Shown here: positions 21,176 through 33,470 of the stretch, piece by piece
How the letters are laid out: each line of letters opens with the position of its first letter
How positions within the stretch are numbered: the first letter of the stretch is position 1
DNA from: Branchiostoma floridae
Taxonomy: Eukaryota; Chordata; Leptocardii; Amphioxiformes; Branchiostomatidae
Length of the DNA: 64,000 nucleotides
NCBI RefSeq assembly: GCF_000003815.2
Contig: NC_049994.1
Span: 15,994,489-16,058,488 of the forward strand
Direction: 5' to 3'
Notes under the pieces: generated by a model
Database searches by the model: none
The model's input: only the letters and a program-made list of their open reading frames with translations
What the model was told of the DNA's origin: nothing
Program-made: the position numbers and the translations under genes

Positions 21176-22803
21176 AAACTAGAAAGGCCGACATTTGCTT
21201 GAGAGCAAATACAGCATATTTCAGCCATCTCCCTCCCCATGCAACAATAGGCTATTTCAAAATCACCCATTTGAAAAATCACTTTTACTAATGACGGTTT
21301 AACCCAAAAATGAGTCTTACAAAATTCCCCCGTTCAAGAATGGACTCCAGTGCACCCTATGTGAATTTGCACAATAGACCAGTCCAGAAATACTCCCACT
21401 GAAACCTTGGCCTTTTGAATAAGAAACCAAATCCAAAATTGAATTTAGCAAAAAAGGTCCCAGTGCATAAAAAGGTATAATAGACCAGTCTAAAAACACT
21501 TCCACTAAAATTGAATTTTGAATCATCACCCGTTCAAAACTGAATTTGAAAAAATCCCCCTTCCGTGTGCAAAAAATGGACTCTTCCATGTAAAGTAGAG
21601 CAGTCCAAAAATACATCCGCTAAAATAGGACTTTGACATAATCACTGAAGTCCAAAAAATGGATTTAAAAAAAAGCCCCCTCTATGCAAGAATGGACTCT
21701 TCCAGAACACCCATGTAAAATTGCAAATTAGACCAGTCCAAAAATAACCCTACTGAAAGACTTTGACAAACTAGAAGTCACCAAAGTCCAAAATATGAAT
21801 TTTGAAAAATCCCCCCTCCGTGCGAGAATAGACTCTTCCAGCACACATTCTGTAAAATTGCAAAATAGACCTGTCCAAAAATGCATCCACTGAAAGACTT
21901 CACCAGTCCAATGATGAATTTAAAAAAAAAAACGAACCCCTCCGTGTAAGAATGGACTCTTCCAGATAACACCGGGCTCGCTGATTGGCTGCCACCCCCC
22001 CTCTTTAGGATATAGATTCAGGCTAAGTGATTGGTTACCTATCTAATTAGATTAAATAGACATATATGCCAGTAGGTCCAATCTGCAGCTGGGGGTCAAC
22101 GACCTTAAGGTCATTGACCCCTCTGGCTATTGGAAAATGACAAAAAAATCCCCAAATATATCATTTTGACGTAGTCTATGACAAAAATTATACATGTGTC
22201 ATTTGAATAAATATCTAGTGCACCCTTTTACCAAAATTTAGGTCATTTGGTTTTAAAACCAGAGCACAATAGCCAAAAGTGTACTTTTTGGTCATAAAAT
22301 GGCCAAATAATCGCAAAATTGAGCATTTTATTGTACCGTATGCCTCAAGTGTTATTGAATCCATGTGCGCATATGTCTAGGGCACTCCTATACTAAATTT
22401 CAGGTCATCCGGTTCTAAAACCAAGGTACAGGAGCCAAAAGTGTCCTTTTTTGGTATAAAAATGACAAAAAAATCGCAAAAATAAGTATTTGGTTATACT
22501 GTACACCAAAACTGATATTGAATCTATATGGGGGACTTATCAAGGCACATCTGTACCAAATTTCAGCTCATTCGGTTATAATACCAGGGTACAGGGGGCC
22601 CAAATATACAGTTTTGGTCTTAAGATGACCAAAAAACCTTAATAAAATCATTTAAGAGACAGATATGGAAAAAATGAAAAAAACGTCCGAGGGTATTGGC
22701 CCACTCTACCCTTGTGCCAAATTTCAAGTCATTCGGTTGAGGAACAAGGGAGATACTGTGTTCTGAAGATTTGACAGGAGAAAGAAAGAAAGAAAGAACT
22801 AGA
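21176..22803 (-). mobile_element. Large dispersed non-coding element with internal tandem units
   Basis: The left end CTAGAAAGGCCGACATTTGC (21178-21250) and the body at 22080-22803 both match, inverted, the element at 56540-57515. Each module carries a degenerate unit of about 150-160 bp with TGGTATAAAAGTGCCC- and GGCTCCTGTAGCC-like text. Between end and body lies the separate tandem array at 21297-21985. It ends at a GAAA run. Confidence 0.6.
21297..21985. repeat. Degenerate tandem repeat, about 130-bp period
   Basis: Repeated motifs AGAATGGACTCTTCCAG, AATAGACCAGTCCAAAAAT and GAATTTGAAAAAATCCCCC occur about five times with high divergence. Confidence 0.6.
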
Positions 22804-23339
22804 AAGGCAACATTTTTGAAAAAATGCAGGATGTGGGCGAAGGGAAAAGAAAGGAAAAATCGCAAGAAAAGAAACAACTAGAATGACAACATTTTCGCGA
22901 AAATGCAGCAAGTCTTTCCCGTGGCCTTTTTTGAAGTTTAAGTCAAACTATCTTACACACAATAGTAATTGCCATTAGGTGCCCCGTATTCTCGTTTCAC
23001 CCCTATTCTCGGCCTTTACCTGACGTCACGGGTTGTGCTGTGTAGCAATTATAAAGCTGAAATTCATGATCAGGTTCAGGTCCGGTACCGTACCGTAGCC
23101 TCCATTCCAAATTTGACTTAACGCCGCAGGCGACAGACATCGACGACACAGTATTTGGCTGCCGGTATGGTCCGAGGCGTTGACGAGCCCCCCTCCCCAC
23201 ATGGACCGTCCGACCGTTTAAACGCCGTCTTTTCAGGGCAATTAAAAAATAAATAAAAAGGCGTGTAAACTGAACGATGCTCTGTTTGCAAGATAAAATT
23301 GTTGTAAATATCAAAAAAGAAAAAAAAGGACAACTAAAA

Positions 23340-23425
23340 GAAAGTTGTGCCCGCCCGGAATCGAACCAGGGTTGACCTAGCGAAAAAAGCGCAAATGTAG
23401 CTGGTGCTTTAGCCATTCGGCCAAG
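23340..23425 (-). pseudogene. tRNA-like sequence (pseudogene or SINE head)
   Basis: The minus strand reads TTGGCCGAATGGCTAAAGC (A-box-like) and CCCTGGTTCGATTCCGGG (a T-arm that pairs). The 5' and 3' acceptor strands (GGCAAGC-like and CGGGCAC) do not pair and the middle is not a clean anticodon arm, so a functional tRNA is unlikely. Confidence 0.4.
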
Positions 23426-23649
23426 CTTGCCGCAACGTTATTGCCGGCATTTTAACAGGTACATCTATACAAATGCAATGCGTAGCTTGAACACGTCCGT
23501 TCACTGTTTAATTTGCAAGATTCCAAGGTCCCATTTTCTGAAGATAATGTTTTTCTGTGCAAATTTATCAATCTTGTTCATTCCGTGGCGGGCAACTTCT
23601 TCCTTGAGCGCCTGTTTGGTTGAATGCATGGCCGATTTACTGCCGCGTC

Positions 23650-23950
23650 TCAGCTGCTATTATAAAACTGGATGCCGAATGACATTTTGTGTTCTCTGCG
23701 TTGATAGGTCCAGCTCTGACGTACACCCGAGACAGTCTGAATTTAGGCCAATCAAAAAGCTGGGAACGCGGAGTATTTGCTAACAGCTTCCATTTTTCTG
23801 AGTTTTGATTGGCTATTATCAAAATGGATGCCGATTGTGTCCTGCGCGTTGATAGGTTCACCTCTGACGTACAACCGAGAAAGTGCGACTTTAGGCCAAT
23901 CAAAAAGCTTGAAATATGGAGTACATGGAGTCTTCCATTTGTTTCTGATT
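23650..23950. repeat. Tandem duplication, two units of about 145 bp
   Basis: Both units contain GGATGCCGA, GCGTTGATAGGT, CTCTGACGTACA, CCCGAGA or ACCGAGA, and TTTAGGCCAATCAAAAAGCT. The repeated CCAAT boxes are notable. The units also create a spurious 195-codon minus-strand frame. Confidence 0.7.
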
Positions 23951-23984
23951 TCCGGTGAAATACTTGTAAGAAAACTATATGTGT

Positions 23985-24055
23985 GGCTTCGCCCACATAA
24001 AGAAACATTACGAATACAATATATTTCACCATACCTATGGTATGGCTGAAATATA
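23985..24055 (-). mobile_element. End fragment of the large dispersed element
   Basis: ACATTACGAATACAATATAT, TTCACCATACCTATGGTATG and GCTGAAATATAATG are the inverse of 56537-56605. Confidence 0.6.
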
Positions 24056-24059
24056 ATGA

Positions 24060-25143
24060 CACCAGTGAATACGTATTCCATGTGTATACCAGTATGTACG
24101 TTTTCTTCACCATAAATTTTATTACAAAGTGTCGCAAAAAGTTACTGACAGATAAATAGAAATGATATGGATTGGTAGCACTCGCGCGAGAAAGAATATC
24201 ACCTGAGTAATAGAGGGAACACAACGACGTGTTAAATCTTCTGCTTGAATTTTACTTATGTGCTGCACTTATGTTCACTGCCGCCAGGAGCCGTTTCTTT
24301 TAGACTCCACCATGCATGAAGGAGATCACCTGTCCGTTGCCTAGCAACGGTTACCCCCGCGATGATTGACCCATGACCCCAACATACCTGTGTCGTCTGA
24401 TCGCGCCAGGCAGACAGACCTTTGCCCGTTTTGTGCCATTTTGAAGAATTGTTCGACTTGAAATCGTCGTGTTTTGACAAGTGATAGGTAAAGACTTTGT
24501 TTACGGTGTTTGTAGCCGGACTGTTTGGTCTAGTCTTGTTATTTCAATAAGTCTTATCTTAAGTAAACTTAGCTCCCGGAAGTTGTCGTAAAAAGGGAAA
24601 TCAAAGTAGAATCATGTACTAGTAAGAACTATCGCTGTATTTCAGCGTTTCCATCAAAGAATAAGGCTCATACCAACCTAGCAATACTTAACTAGAACGT
24701 CAAGAAGATATTGAGACTCGTGTCTTGAACAGGTAGAACAGTTGGTATCATCAGCGGACCGAGGCAAGAACAGATTTCCTATGAAAGAGTTAAATCCATC
24801 ATAACTGCTAACTTACATGCGATATGAAAGAGTGCACATAGCACTCAGTACCTAGGTTAGTCAAGCAACCGGATGCATTTAGTAAGTTCAGCACACCCAC
24901 TGTCTTTCGTCAGTGTATGTTACCAAATGCATGATTTTTTTATGATACAATGAAAAAGTACAATGAACCTGTGAATACTGTATATAGTGTCTGTCATCGC
25001 TCTCTCGGTAACAAGATTAGCTCCTCAGTGAGCTAAACTGGATGGAAATGCCTTTTTTCCGAATCCAAGTTCATGTGCACACGGAAAATAATTAAGGCAT
25101 TCTTCTTGTTGTTCACAGACAAACGTACAGGTGGCTCTTCAAC
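24060..25143. other. Upstream region of the TRIM-NHL gene
   Basis: No gene recognised. A SINE family C tail (CAATGAACCTGTGAATACTG, TGAGCTAAACTGGAT) lies at 24955-25050, about 100 bp before the start codon. No TATA box could be assigned with confidence. Confidence 0.4.
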
Positions 25144-27751
25144 ATGGCGGACCAACCAGACGGGTTTAGAGAGGAAATTAGGGAAGAGTTCCTGACGTGC
25201 AGTATCTGTATGGAGGTGTACACCCGTCCTAAGATGCTCCCGTGTGTCCACACGTTCTGCCAGCGGTGTCTGGAGCGGTTCGCCGCCGGGAAGTCTTCCC
25301 TGGCCTGTCCGACCTGCCGCCGAGAGGTCACGTTGCCAGTTGGCGGTGTGCAAGCTCTCACCGATAACTTCTACATCGCGAGTCTGTGTGCCAAAGTTTC
25401 CAGCCCCTCCCACGAAACTCAGACGACAGGACGGACGACAACCCCGCAGACGACGAACCCCTGTTCGAATCACCCTGGCAACCAGGTTCTATCGTTCTGT
25501 CGAACCTGCCAGGTTGCTACATGTGCCGCATGCGCAGACGACCACCCCGGGCACGATGTAGACGACATTGCGTCGGTTATGTTGGAGAAACGTGGCGAAA
25601 TTGGACAAACTTTAGACAACGCGAAGGGAAGAATCCACAAACTTTACGGTTTCTTAGACGAGCTTGACCAGGCAGACTTACAGGCGGAACGGAATTTCCA
25701 GGAGGCGGAAACTCTGGTGAATCAGACGTGCCAAAGACTGGTGGAGGCGGTCGCTAGGCAACAGGAGGGCGTCATAGCCGACCTGAGAGCGCGGGCCGGG
25801 GCCAGGAGGGCCGAACTGACGCAACGGCGGGAACAGGTAGGTGTCCGGTCACGTTGTCGTTGGTGTCATGATGTGGCGCCGTCGTATTGGCGCAACGTTT
25901 AGGGTGTTTGGCCTAGAAACAAGGGGTTCGAATCCACTGACATGCCACCGGGATACCCTTGAAAACGGCACTTAAGACACCTGGTGTAGAAAGTAGTACA
26001 ATGTACCTGACTTCGGTTGGAAAAGTAAATGAGAAAGTTGGGCCCGAAAGGCACGATAAAATCACTTTAATAGGCAATGGAACTTTTACATTTTTCTCAT
26101 CATCATCTGTCGTCCCTTCCGGGCGGGGTAAGGCGTTGCACAATATCTCTCCGGATCCACAGCTCTCGGTCGTTTTTCCCAATGGCATGTCAGAGGATCG
26201 ATCCCAGGACATCATGGTTCTTTTTTTAAATCTATCTGTTTTTGGACAGACGAGGACAATGTGGTACTGCCGCGTTCGAGTTAGTAAATCATTTTAACAG
26301 TGCCACATCCAAAGTACAAACAGAAGGTAAATGTAGTCTTTTACCTCCCCGACCGAAGTCAGGTACCCATTTTTACACCTGGGTGAAGTGAGGAAGGTCG
26401 TGTAAAGTGCCTTTCCCAATGGCACAACGTCGGGGCACGGCGAGAACTCGGGACCTCTAGGTCTAAAGCCCAACACTCTACCAGTAACGCCACACACGAC
26501 ACCACATCTTGGTTCTGTGGGCCGAACGCTTTAACCATCAGGCCACAAGGTGCCACTGATGTTTTTGTTGTTTTACTCTCTTCTCAGGTGCAGACGACAA
26601 TGTCAAACCTTATCGTAGCCTGTCGCCGGGCCGAGGAAGACATGCGCACTACGGATCTCCAGGCCATGTCAACGCGACAACACGACCTCACGGAGATCGT
26701 TACAAGCCACGGGGCGACAGATCTCAACATCTCAGGCGAGGAGGTAGAGTTCCAACCGTGCCTTGACAACGTTTCTATCGGCCAGCTTGGCGTTAAAGAT
26801 GCCAGGGGATCTGAAATGTTAGGGTTACCTCTATCTCCGACTAGAACACAGCAAGCTACGACCCAAGCAAATATAACGGTTGGAGGATTGAAGGGGAGGG
26901 GGGCTGGCCAGTTCGACTTCCCTACCGACGTTGCTGTCACCAACTTTCACATTTTTGTGCTCGACAAGGGGAACAACAGAGTGCAGGTGTTGGACAAGAG
27001 GGGGAGCTTTGTTCGTGCCTTTTACACGGGAAACGAAACCTCCAAACCTCAGGGCATTGCTGTAAACCCAAGCGGGCAGGTGGTCGTCACGGACTTGGGT
27101 GACGGTACTGTGAAGGTGTTCTCGCAAGAAGGCCAGCTTTTGGAATACTTCGGAGAAGGTTTTGCCAAGCCCTGCGGTATCAGCATACACCCTTGGTCCG
27201 GGTTGGTCGCTATTGCGGACATCCAGAAAGAGAGGGTGACTGTACACCGTCCGGATGGGAGCCTAGTGCTGACGCTGCACTCTAAAGGCGAGGGGGTACA
27301 GTCGTTCCGAAAGCCCGCGTATGTTGGCACTATGAACTCTGGTGGGGTGCTTATATCTGACAACGCTACCCAGTCGCTAAAGTTGTTCAGTAAGGACGGA
27401 AAATTCGTGCGGGCCATAGGGAGGACTGCCGAGAGGGTGGACGGGAGCGGACAGCTTCGGTACCCGAGGGGGATCATCGCGGACAACGCCGACAATATCA
27501 TCGTGGCTGACGCCGATAACGGCACCGTAGACGTGTTCGACTGTAACGGCAAGTTTCTCCTCCACACGGCCAACAAGGCGGACGGGTTGAAGCGACCGAC
27601 GGGCCTGGCTCTGCTCGGAGACAAGAGACTTGTGGTGACGGACACCGCGACTCACAGCGTTCTCATCTTAAACATGGCGGATAAGGATATCTTACCACGA
27701 GACGCCGGTAGAACCGTCGACTCACCCAGCAAAGTGTGTAGTGTGATGTGA
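25144..27751 (+). CDS. TRIM-NHL protein (RING, B-box2, coiled coil, NHL), two exons, complete
   Basis: Exons 25144-25836 and 26588-27751 join in phase 0 (CAG|GTAGGT donor, TTCTCAG acceptor) to give 618 residues. The RING is C3HC4: C19, C22, C34, H36, C39, C42, C55, C58. B-box2 ligands are C107, H110, C119, C122, C127, C130, H134 and H137. Residues about 142-300 are charged and helical, fitting a coiled coil. NHL repeats run from about 329 to 600 (GAGQFDFPTDVAV, NNRVQVLDKRGSFVRAF, NADNIIVADADNGTVDVF). Family knowledge: RING-type TRIM proteins are E3 ubiquitin ligases, and NHL propellers bind protein or RNA; TRIM2/3/71-like members often carry a filamin domain between coil and propeller, and none is evident here. 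ATGGCGG context supports the start. The target is unknown. Confidence 0.93.
26290..26500 (-). repeat. SINE (family A relative) in the TRIM-NHL intron
   Basis: The minus strand has a head TTACTGGTAGAGTGTTGGGC and GAGGTCCCGAGTTC, then GGGAAAGGCACTTTACACG, CTTCACCCAGGTGTAAAAATG and GTAAAAGACTAC. The same body lies in plus orientation at 36222-36445 and, more diverged, in minus orientation at 43645-43795. Confidence 0.65.
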
Positions 27752-29891
27752 TAGGGTCTAAGTAGATAATTTTTTTTTCTTTTCTTTTGTTTGTTTCTTC
27801 CACTTAATGCGATGGTCACATTTCCAAACCGGGGCCCGGCCGGGCAGATTTCGGGAACGAAAAGTATGATAGATATGAAAGATAGCAAACACACAATGTA
27901 ACGTTATATACAGACTGTAAAAAAACTACATGTAGTAGTCAACAAAATGTGCGAATATTCATTGATAAACAGTAAATTTTCATTGCCGCAAACATCCCGG
28001 CCGGGCACCGGTTTGGAAATATAGCCGTAGTATAGCATACCCGAAACTGCTACAATGACATACTTTGTTGTGCCAAATTAAATATACACGTTGTATGACC
28101 TTTCTGTGAATTTCACGAGGAAAAATCTAGCAGCAATGTGATTTCAACAAAACCATTTTAAAGAGATGACATGAACAGTATTGTGCTAAACAGTGAGATG
28201 TGGTTAACCCATAATTCGTTGGAAAATACTTGAAAAGTGGAGCGAAATTATTGACAGAAAAGGGGATTGGGTCATTGCAGACAAATATGAAAATTATCAC
28301 ACTTAACAGGCCAAAGAGTAAATAGGACATGGGCACAAAGACATGCCAAAATGGCATTGTTCACTTTTGGGTCGACTGTTAATCAGTATCATCCTATTGC
28401 ATTTCTTAAAGTCTTTCAGTCAAGATCACATTTATCCTTATGACGTGCATTATGACAAAACATTTCTTCGAATACACGATAAAAAAATTTTAAAAAGTCG
28501 CACAGAAGTTTCAAGTCTTTTATACTTTACTAGAGAAGACATATCTTTATCTTCTACCCTGCTTATAGTTACTTTCCACAGTTGATATTCAAGTCGAATA
28601 CTAAGTAATTAACTTCATAGTCTACCCTGTTTACTGTGATGATACCTCCAGTCCACTAGTGGGGCGACCTCAATGCGATAGTCCTGTGCAATTAACATGA
28701 AAGAGCGATCAACGAATTTTTAACAATTAGAAAGTAATATTTTTGTACTTTGTACATTATCTTGTCTTTTAGTCATACTTTAACAAGTTGCATGGTATTC
28801 AATTATGAAATCAAAGGTTACACACATCCAAGCGAGGTCGCAGGGATGTCACACTGTGGTCACCGTCTAGGGAATGGAGGCCAATTTGACACTATAAATG
28901 GACTAAGGGGGGACTTTCTTCACTATTATATTCTTATTACGTCTTGACACACACATACTTCTATATATATATATAAATTTGAAACTGAAAATTTCACCAT
29001 ATATGACCACGAAATTCCAAAGTGATCCAAAAGATATTTCTACTAAATATTACACAGATTAAATGTCGTGGACCCTTGTTTTGTTTGAAATACTAGTAGG
29101 TCGACTACTGTGCGATTCTAGTACTGTACATACAACTTTTCTTTTGCTTACCTGTCTGTAAACGTTTGAAGGGGTCAAACAAAGTGCCCGGAGAACACTT
29201 GTAAGAAATAGAGAAGGTATTGGATGCAGGGATGGCAAATTTTCACTTTTCTACAAAGTTTCACTTTTTCTGCTCCATTTTCAATTTTGTCGTTAGCTAC
29301 ATATTATAAGCTACCAAAGACTTACATGTCTATCATATGAGGTATATAGACTGCCATTCAATGCTTCCTTCCCCTTCATATACGCACATGAACGATTAAA
29401 CATAACAAGATCAATTAAACTGAAATCAAACTTCTTAGATATACAGCCCTATTCTTACTCTCTACAGACGTTTCTACAACTTGTCTACTGTCTTCTTCAG
29501 TTCAATGTAAACTTGTGATGTGATCATACAGACAAAGATGCGTTCTCCAATTTTACCCTGACAAGCACAGTAGATAGATTGTCGAACATCCATTGAGAAG
29601 AAAAATAGGGTACCTAAAAAAACTATTATGCATTTACTTATTAACCCGATAAAATTATCTACAGATAGAATTGAACTAAAAGTTATCCATACTTCATAAC
29701 CATCAATGATAATGATCTTTGACAAAGACTGTGATGGCTCAATCGAATCAAGGACATGGTGGAACATTGGATTTTTTTTATTGGATGGCCCCACAGTCTA
29801 AACTTTGTTTTACACATCATCTATATTTTACTGGTTTTAATGCCCTTACCATTGTAGCGACAAAATAATTAAGACAACTAATTACATCTAA
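27752..29891. other. Intergenic, no recognised gene
   Basis: AT-rich, between the TRIM-NHL stop and the stop of the first GT31 gene (convergent). An inverted module (ATTTCCAAACCGGGGCCCGG near 27820, CCGGGCACCGGTTTGGAAAT near 28001) suggests a degraded MITE at about 27818-28025. Confidence 0.45.
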
Positions 29892-31457
29892 CTAACTGCT
29901 ACCGCATCTCCTCCTCGCTGCGTTCCACAATTTGACCATTTTTGTCGGCTCTTTCACCCAGTGACTGGCTATAAGTTTTGGATGCCGACAGGGATCGATA
30001 TCGACAAAGTAATTGTAGAAATGTTCGTTATCGATCAGATCAATTCCCAGCTTTTCTAAGCACAGCCCGATATACACGTCTTCTAGGAAAAAGTTTTTGA
30101 TGTTTTCTGAAGCCAGGTAGACCCGCCGTGTGATGTCATTGGAGATGACGTAGGCGAAACCGTTCGGGTACTTCGGGTACGATTCTCGAGGATACTCTGA
30201 TGTAGGAACTGGCCATTTTCTTCTTTGCTCCTGGATAGGTTTTCCTTCTCGCCAAACCTCTCCGACCACGATTCTCTCCGTCTTGGTCTTCATCAGCTCC
30301 TTAAGATACGTCACCAGGTTAAAGACGTTCACGAACGTGTCGTCGTCCGTCTTTAAGAGAAACTTCGCGTTGGGGCAAAACTTGAAGGCATATTTCAGAC
30401 ACATGATCGTCTTGTGAGTCAGGTTGTGGTAAGAGTCGATGAAGTTTTCCTGAATGATGTCGTGATATGTGTGGTCCTCCTGTTGTAGAGCTTGTTGCGT
30501 GGCCAAGTTGTTGGTCTTCCCGATCGCGAATAGCGTTCTGATGGTGACTCCCGGCACGTTGGTCTCGTTGCCCCAGGTCTGACGGATGCTCTGTCTCTGC
30601 TTCGCGTTCTGTGGCGAGGACGTCACGATGATGAGAAGGAAGACTCTTTCTTCGCACTTGTAGGGATGGTGGATGACGAAGTAGTAAGGGTGGGGGTTAA
30701 CCGGCGCCAATGGGTGGGGATTGGCAGCTAGGGGAGCCCCTGGGTTGGGTTTGACAGCCCCTGGGTTGGGTTTGACAGCCCCTGGGTTGGGTTTAGCAGC
30801 CCCTGGGTTGGGTTTGACTGGAGCCCCTGGGTTGGGTTTTACAGCCCCTGGGTTGGGTTTTACAGCCCCTGGGTTAGGTTTGACAGCCCCTGGGTTGGGT
30901 TTAGCAGCCCCTGGGTTGGGTTTAGCAGCCCCTGGGTTGGGTTTGACAGGAGCCCCTGGGTTGGGTTTTGCAGGAACCCCTGGATTGGGTTTGGAAGGCG
31001 GTACTACTTTTGCCTCCTTACTTTTCGTTTCTTTACCCTTCGCGTCCACACCGGGCTGACTATGTTTCTGCCAGTTTTCTTTGTCCTGGGAGGAAGCTTT
31101 CCGAGGTAGCGATGCAGCGGCAGCCTTGGCCTCGTCCGAACCTTTTTGAGGCCAAACTTTCGTCTTCACTTCTTTGCTTTTTGCCCCTGCTGAGTTGAAA
31201 TTGACACGACTAAGGTCTTTGTTTGAGTTAGGTCTTTCCACATTTCCTGGACCTCTCAGCTTTTCTTCTGTAGCGATGGTGTTGTTTCTTAGATCCTTGG
31301 ACATGCTCCTTATAATCCTCATCCTGTCCGCACGGCTTCCTCGCTGTTGGTACATGAGGTAGACCTGGTGGTACACGACGACTATGGAGAAAACTAGAAC
31401 CACGTTGAACATGGCCCCGATCTTGCCTTTGCCGCTCCACATCCTGGATAGCATCAT
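29892..31457 (-). CDS. GT31 beta-1,3-glycosyltransferase with KPNPG-repeat stem
   Basis: 521 residues in one exon, type II Golgi topology: short cytosolic tail, membrane anchor about 14-36 (FNVVLVFSIVVVYHQVYLMY), long stem, then a Galactosyl_T domain from about 265. Motifs: RQSIRQTWGNE (288-298), DDD (371-373, Mn2+/UDP-sugar binding in the family) and EDVYIG (459-464). The stem has twelve KPNPG units (about 156-243), absent from the two paralogues at 38618 and 48035. The family transfers Gal or GlcNAc in beta-1,3 linkage; the acceptor cannot be told from sequence. An acceptor-like TTTTCTAG about 30 bp before the ATG suggests an upstream non-coding exon. It shares the NPHPYxF motif with both paralogues. 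Confidence 0.9.
   Translation of the reverse strand: MMLSRMWSGKGKIGAMFNVVLVFSIVVVYHQVYLMYQQRGSRADRMRIIRSMSKDLRNNTIATEEKLRGPGNVERPNSNKDLSRVNFNSAGAKSKEVKTKVWPQKGSDEAKAAAASLPRKASSQDKENWQKHSQPGVDAKGKETKSKEAKVVPPSKPNPGVPAKPNPGAPVKPNPGAAKPNPGAAKPNPGAVKPNPGAVKPNPGAVKPNPGAPVKPNPGAAKPNPGAVKPNPGAVKPNPGAPLAANPHPLAPVNPHPYYFVIHHPYKCEERVFLLIIVTSSPQNAKQRQSIRQTWGNETNVPGVTIRTLFAIGKTNNLATQQALQQEDHTYHDIIQENFIDSYHNLTHKTIMCLKYAFKFCPNAKFLLKTDDDTFVNVFNLVTYLKELMKTKTERIVVGEVWREGKPIQEQRRKWPVPTSEYPRESYPKYPNGFAYVISNDITRRVYLASENIKNFFLEDVYIGLCLEKLGIDLIDNEHFYNYFVDIDPCRHPKLIASHWVKEPTKMVKLWNAARRRCGSS
30725..30995 (-). repeat. Coding minisatellite (21-24-nt unit, KPNPGAV)
   Basis: Twelve units encoding KPNPG followed by AV, AA, APV, VPA or APL. 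The 21-nt period with occasional 24-nt units keeps the frame. The reverse strand is also open (APGLGLT-type frame), which is a shadow. Confidence 0.9.
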
Positions 31458-33470
31458 CTCTTCCGGAAGGTTTACCTAGAAAAATAAAATGATAAAATGA
31501 AATGAGACATGTTTGTAACTCCGTGAATATTTTCGTTAGATTGGTGATTCAAATAGTGCGTGGATATAATCACGTAATAGTTTAAACCTCTGTCACGATA
31601 GTCGGTCATGGCTCCTCGATCCTCTCTAGACCATACCTGGGAGTTAATAGGGAGCAAGGTTATCTGTGCTTGGTAGTTAGCCGGCGAGGTTGCCTCTAGT
31701 TGTTCTTCAAAAGTGTCTGCTCCAGCCGTCTACGGATTTCGGTTGAAAGTAATTTCATCATTTTCTGCCTGGGTGCTTTCAAATAAACGAATAGAAGCTT
31801 GAATAGGATGGATTCTAGACTACTCTCCACCCAGCACCAACCTTGGGCGGGTAGCCGGCAGCAATGTTGTGAAAAGGTACTAAATGTGTGAAAGGGCTTA
31901 AGACAACATCTGGACTTCAATACTAAAGTCATTATAAAGTATCGTTCCACAAAAAGCGGGCTTTACCAATATCAAGAAAGCACAGGTGAGTCAAAAAGGT
32001 GTGCCCGGCAAGGTGTGCCTAAACAATAGTGATAATTGTCAGGTAAATCTCATAATAGCTGCCTCAAGCATAAAATGCCACAAGTAACGATTGCTCGCCT
32101 GCATCTGGCTTTCATCATCATTGTTAAACCCCACTTTGCTTGCAGTGACGGTGTAGAGAGAACAAGCTTATAGATTATGGCAATGAATTTTCATTGAATA
32201 CTAACTTACTACCTATGATGTTACCACACCCAGCATTACATAAAGAATGGCAAGAAAACGCTGGCGTCCCAAAGTCTGTTTCTCGAATTTCTATTTTGAG
32301 TCCCCTTTTGCCTCTGGCGAAGTTTTATCTTCCCTATAATCATGATGACAACTGGAGCATATACGAGAAAATTCAAAACTTGTTTCCCGGTCCAACACAA
32401 AACATGCTCTACTCTTGAATGGAAACTTTTAAGTCTCCATTCAAAATTACGCCCATTGATCTAATATTATGGATAACATGCTCAGTCCATTCTTTCCCAG
32501 GCTTGTTTTGTCTTATGTTCACCTCCAGTAGGACTGTAAGACACAATCGTCGCAATTGCAATTCTTGCTTAAAGGGGCATTCCACTCCAGAAGGGAGTAT
32601 TGTTTTCCAATAGATAATGTGTCAATGAATACATAATCAGCCGAATTTTGTGGAATTCACCTTGGGATGAATTACGTGATTTGTGTTTTACAAAACAATA
32701 ATGACACTCACTAAACCTATGCAGACCCTACACATGCATTCTCTATACGCACAGACACTTTGTTTATCGTACATATTTTCGGAATAAATGAGGTACGCTA
32801 AGCACACGGCCGAGAAGGCAAATTTCTCATAAGATAGCAAAGAATACAAGAACAAGACGAGATTTCTTAGCGAACCTGAAATTAGTTTTGTAACCTTACC
32901 TAAAAGTTTTGCATTGTATTCAGCCATAGGATTAATTCAATTAGAGGGTACTTGGGGAGTTTAGTAGAACATTGAATGCTTTTGAGGCATGTGGACCAAC
33001 TGGGTACTTTATCGTATAATGTGAAGTAGTATGCAGTTATCACTTCCTAAAATTGATATCTATCGGAAAATAACACTCCCGTTTGGAGTGGAAGGCCCCT
33101 TTAAAAAGAGAAACAATGGCGCTTCCATGTCTTGGCCATGTACCCCCTTACCCTGGAGAGCAGGTCCTCTGACAAGCATACAATTAAATCCATATTGTCC
33201 AGGGATGCTATTGGGTGACATGTGGTTACAATTTTTTTAGAACAGTCGAAAATCAATGCGTGCGCGGATGTCATCCATAAAATTAAGTCAGCGTGGCCTT
33301 ACAGAGTATTCCCCATGCTCTGTACAGGATGAACACCCGTGTGGTCTTGGGTGCGTCCCAAACAAGTCTCATTCTTTAACTCTGGAATGTTAAAAGGGTT
33401 ATGTGTGACGTAGGCTTTGTGTACAACGCCCAGGTTTTAATATGTGTGCACCTGTTCCAGCAAACCCAGC
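31458..33470. other. Upstream of the first GT31 gene, no recognised gene
   Basis: No conserved coding segment seen. The modules CATTCCACTCCAGAAGGGAG (near 32578) and CACTCCCGTTTGGAGTGGAA (near 33076), in approximately inverted orientation, suggest a MITE of about 0.5 kb spanning 32570-33105. Confidence 0.4.

Noticed and set aside
23340-23425. Functional tRNA gene
   Set aside because: A- and B-box-like parts exist, but the acceptor strands do not pair and no proper anticodon stem could be drawn.
23637-24224. 195-codon minus-strand ORF
   Set aside because: Lies over the duplicated CCAAT units and a transposon end fragment, is internally repetitive, and has no recognisable domain.
30721-31059. 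Plus-strand APGLGLT-type frame
   Set aside because: The reverse reading of the KPNPG repeat of a well-supported minus-strand GT31 gene.
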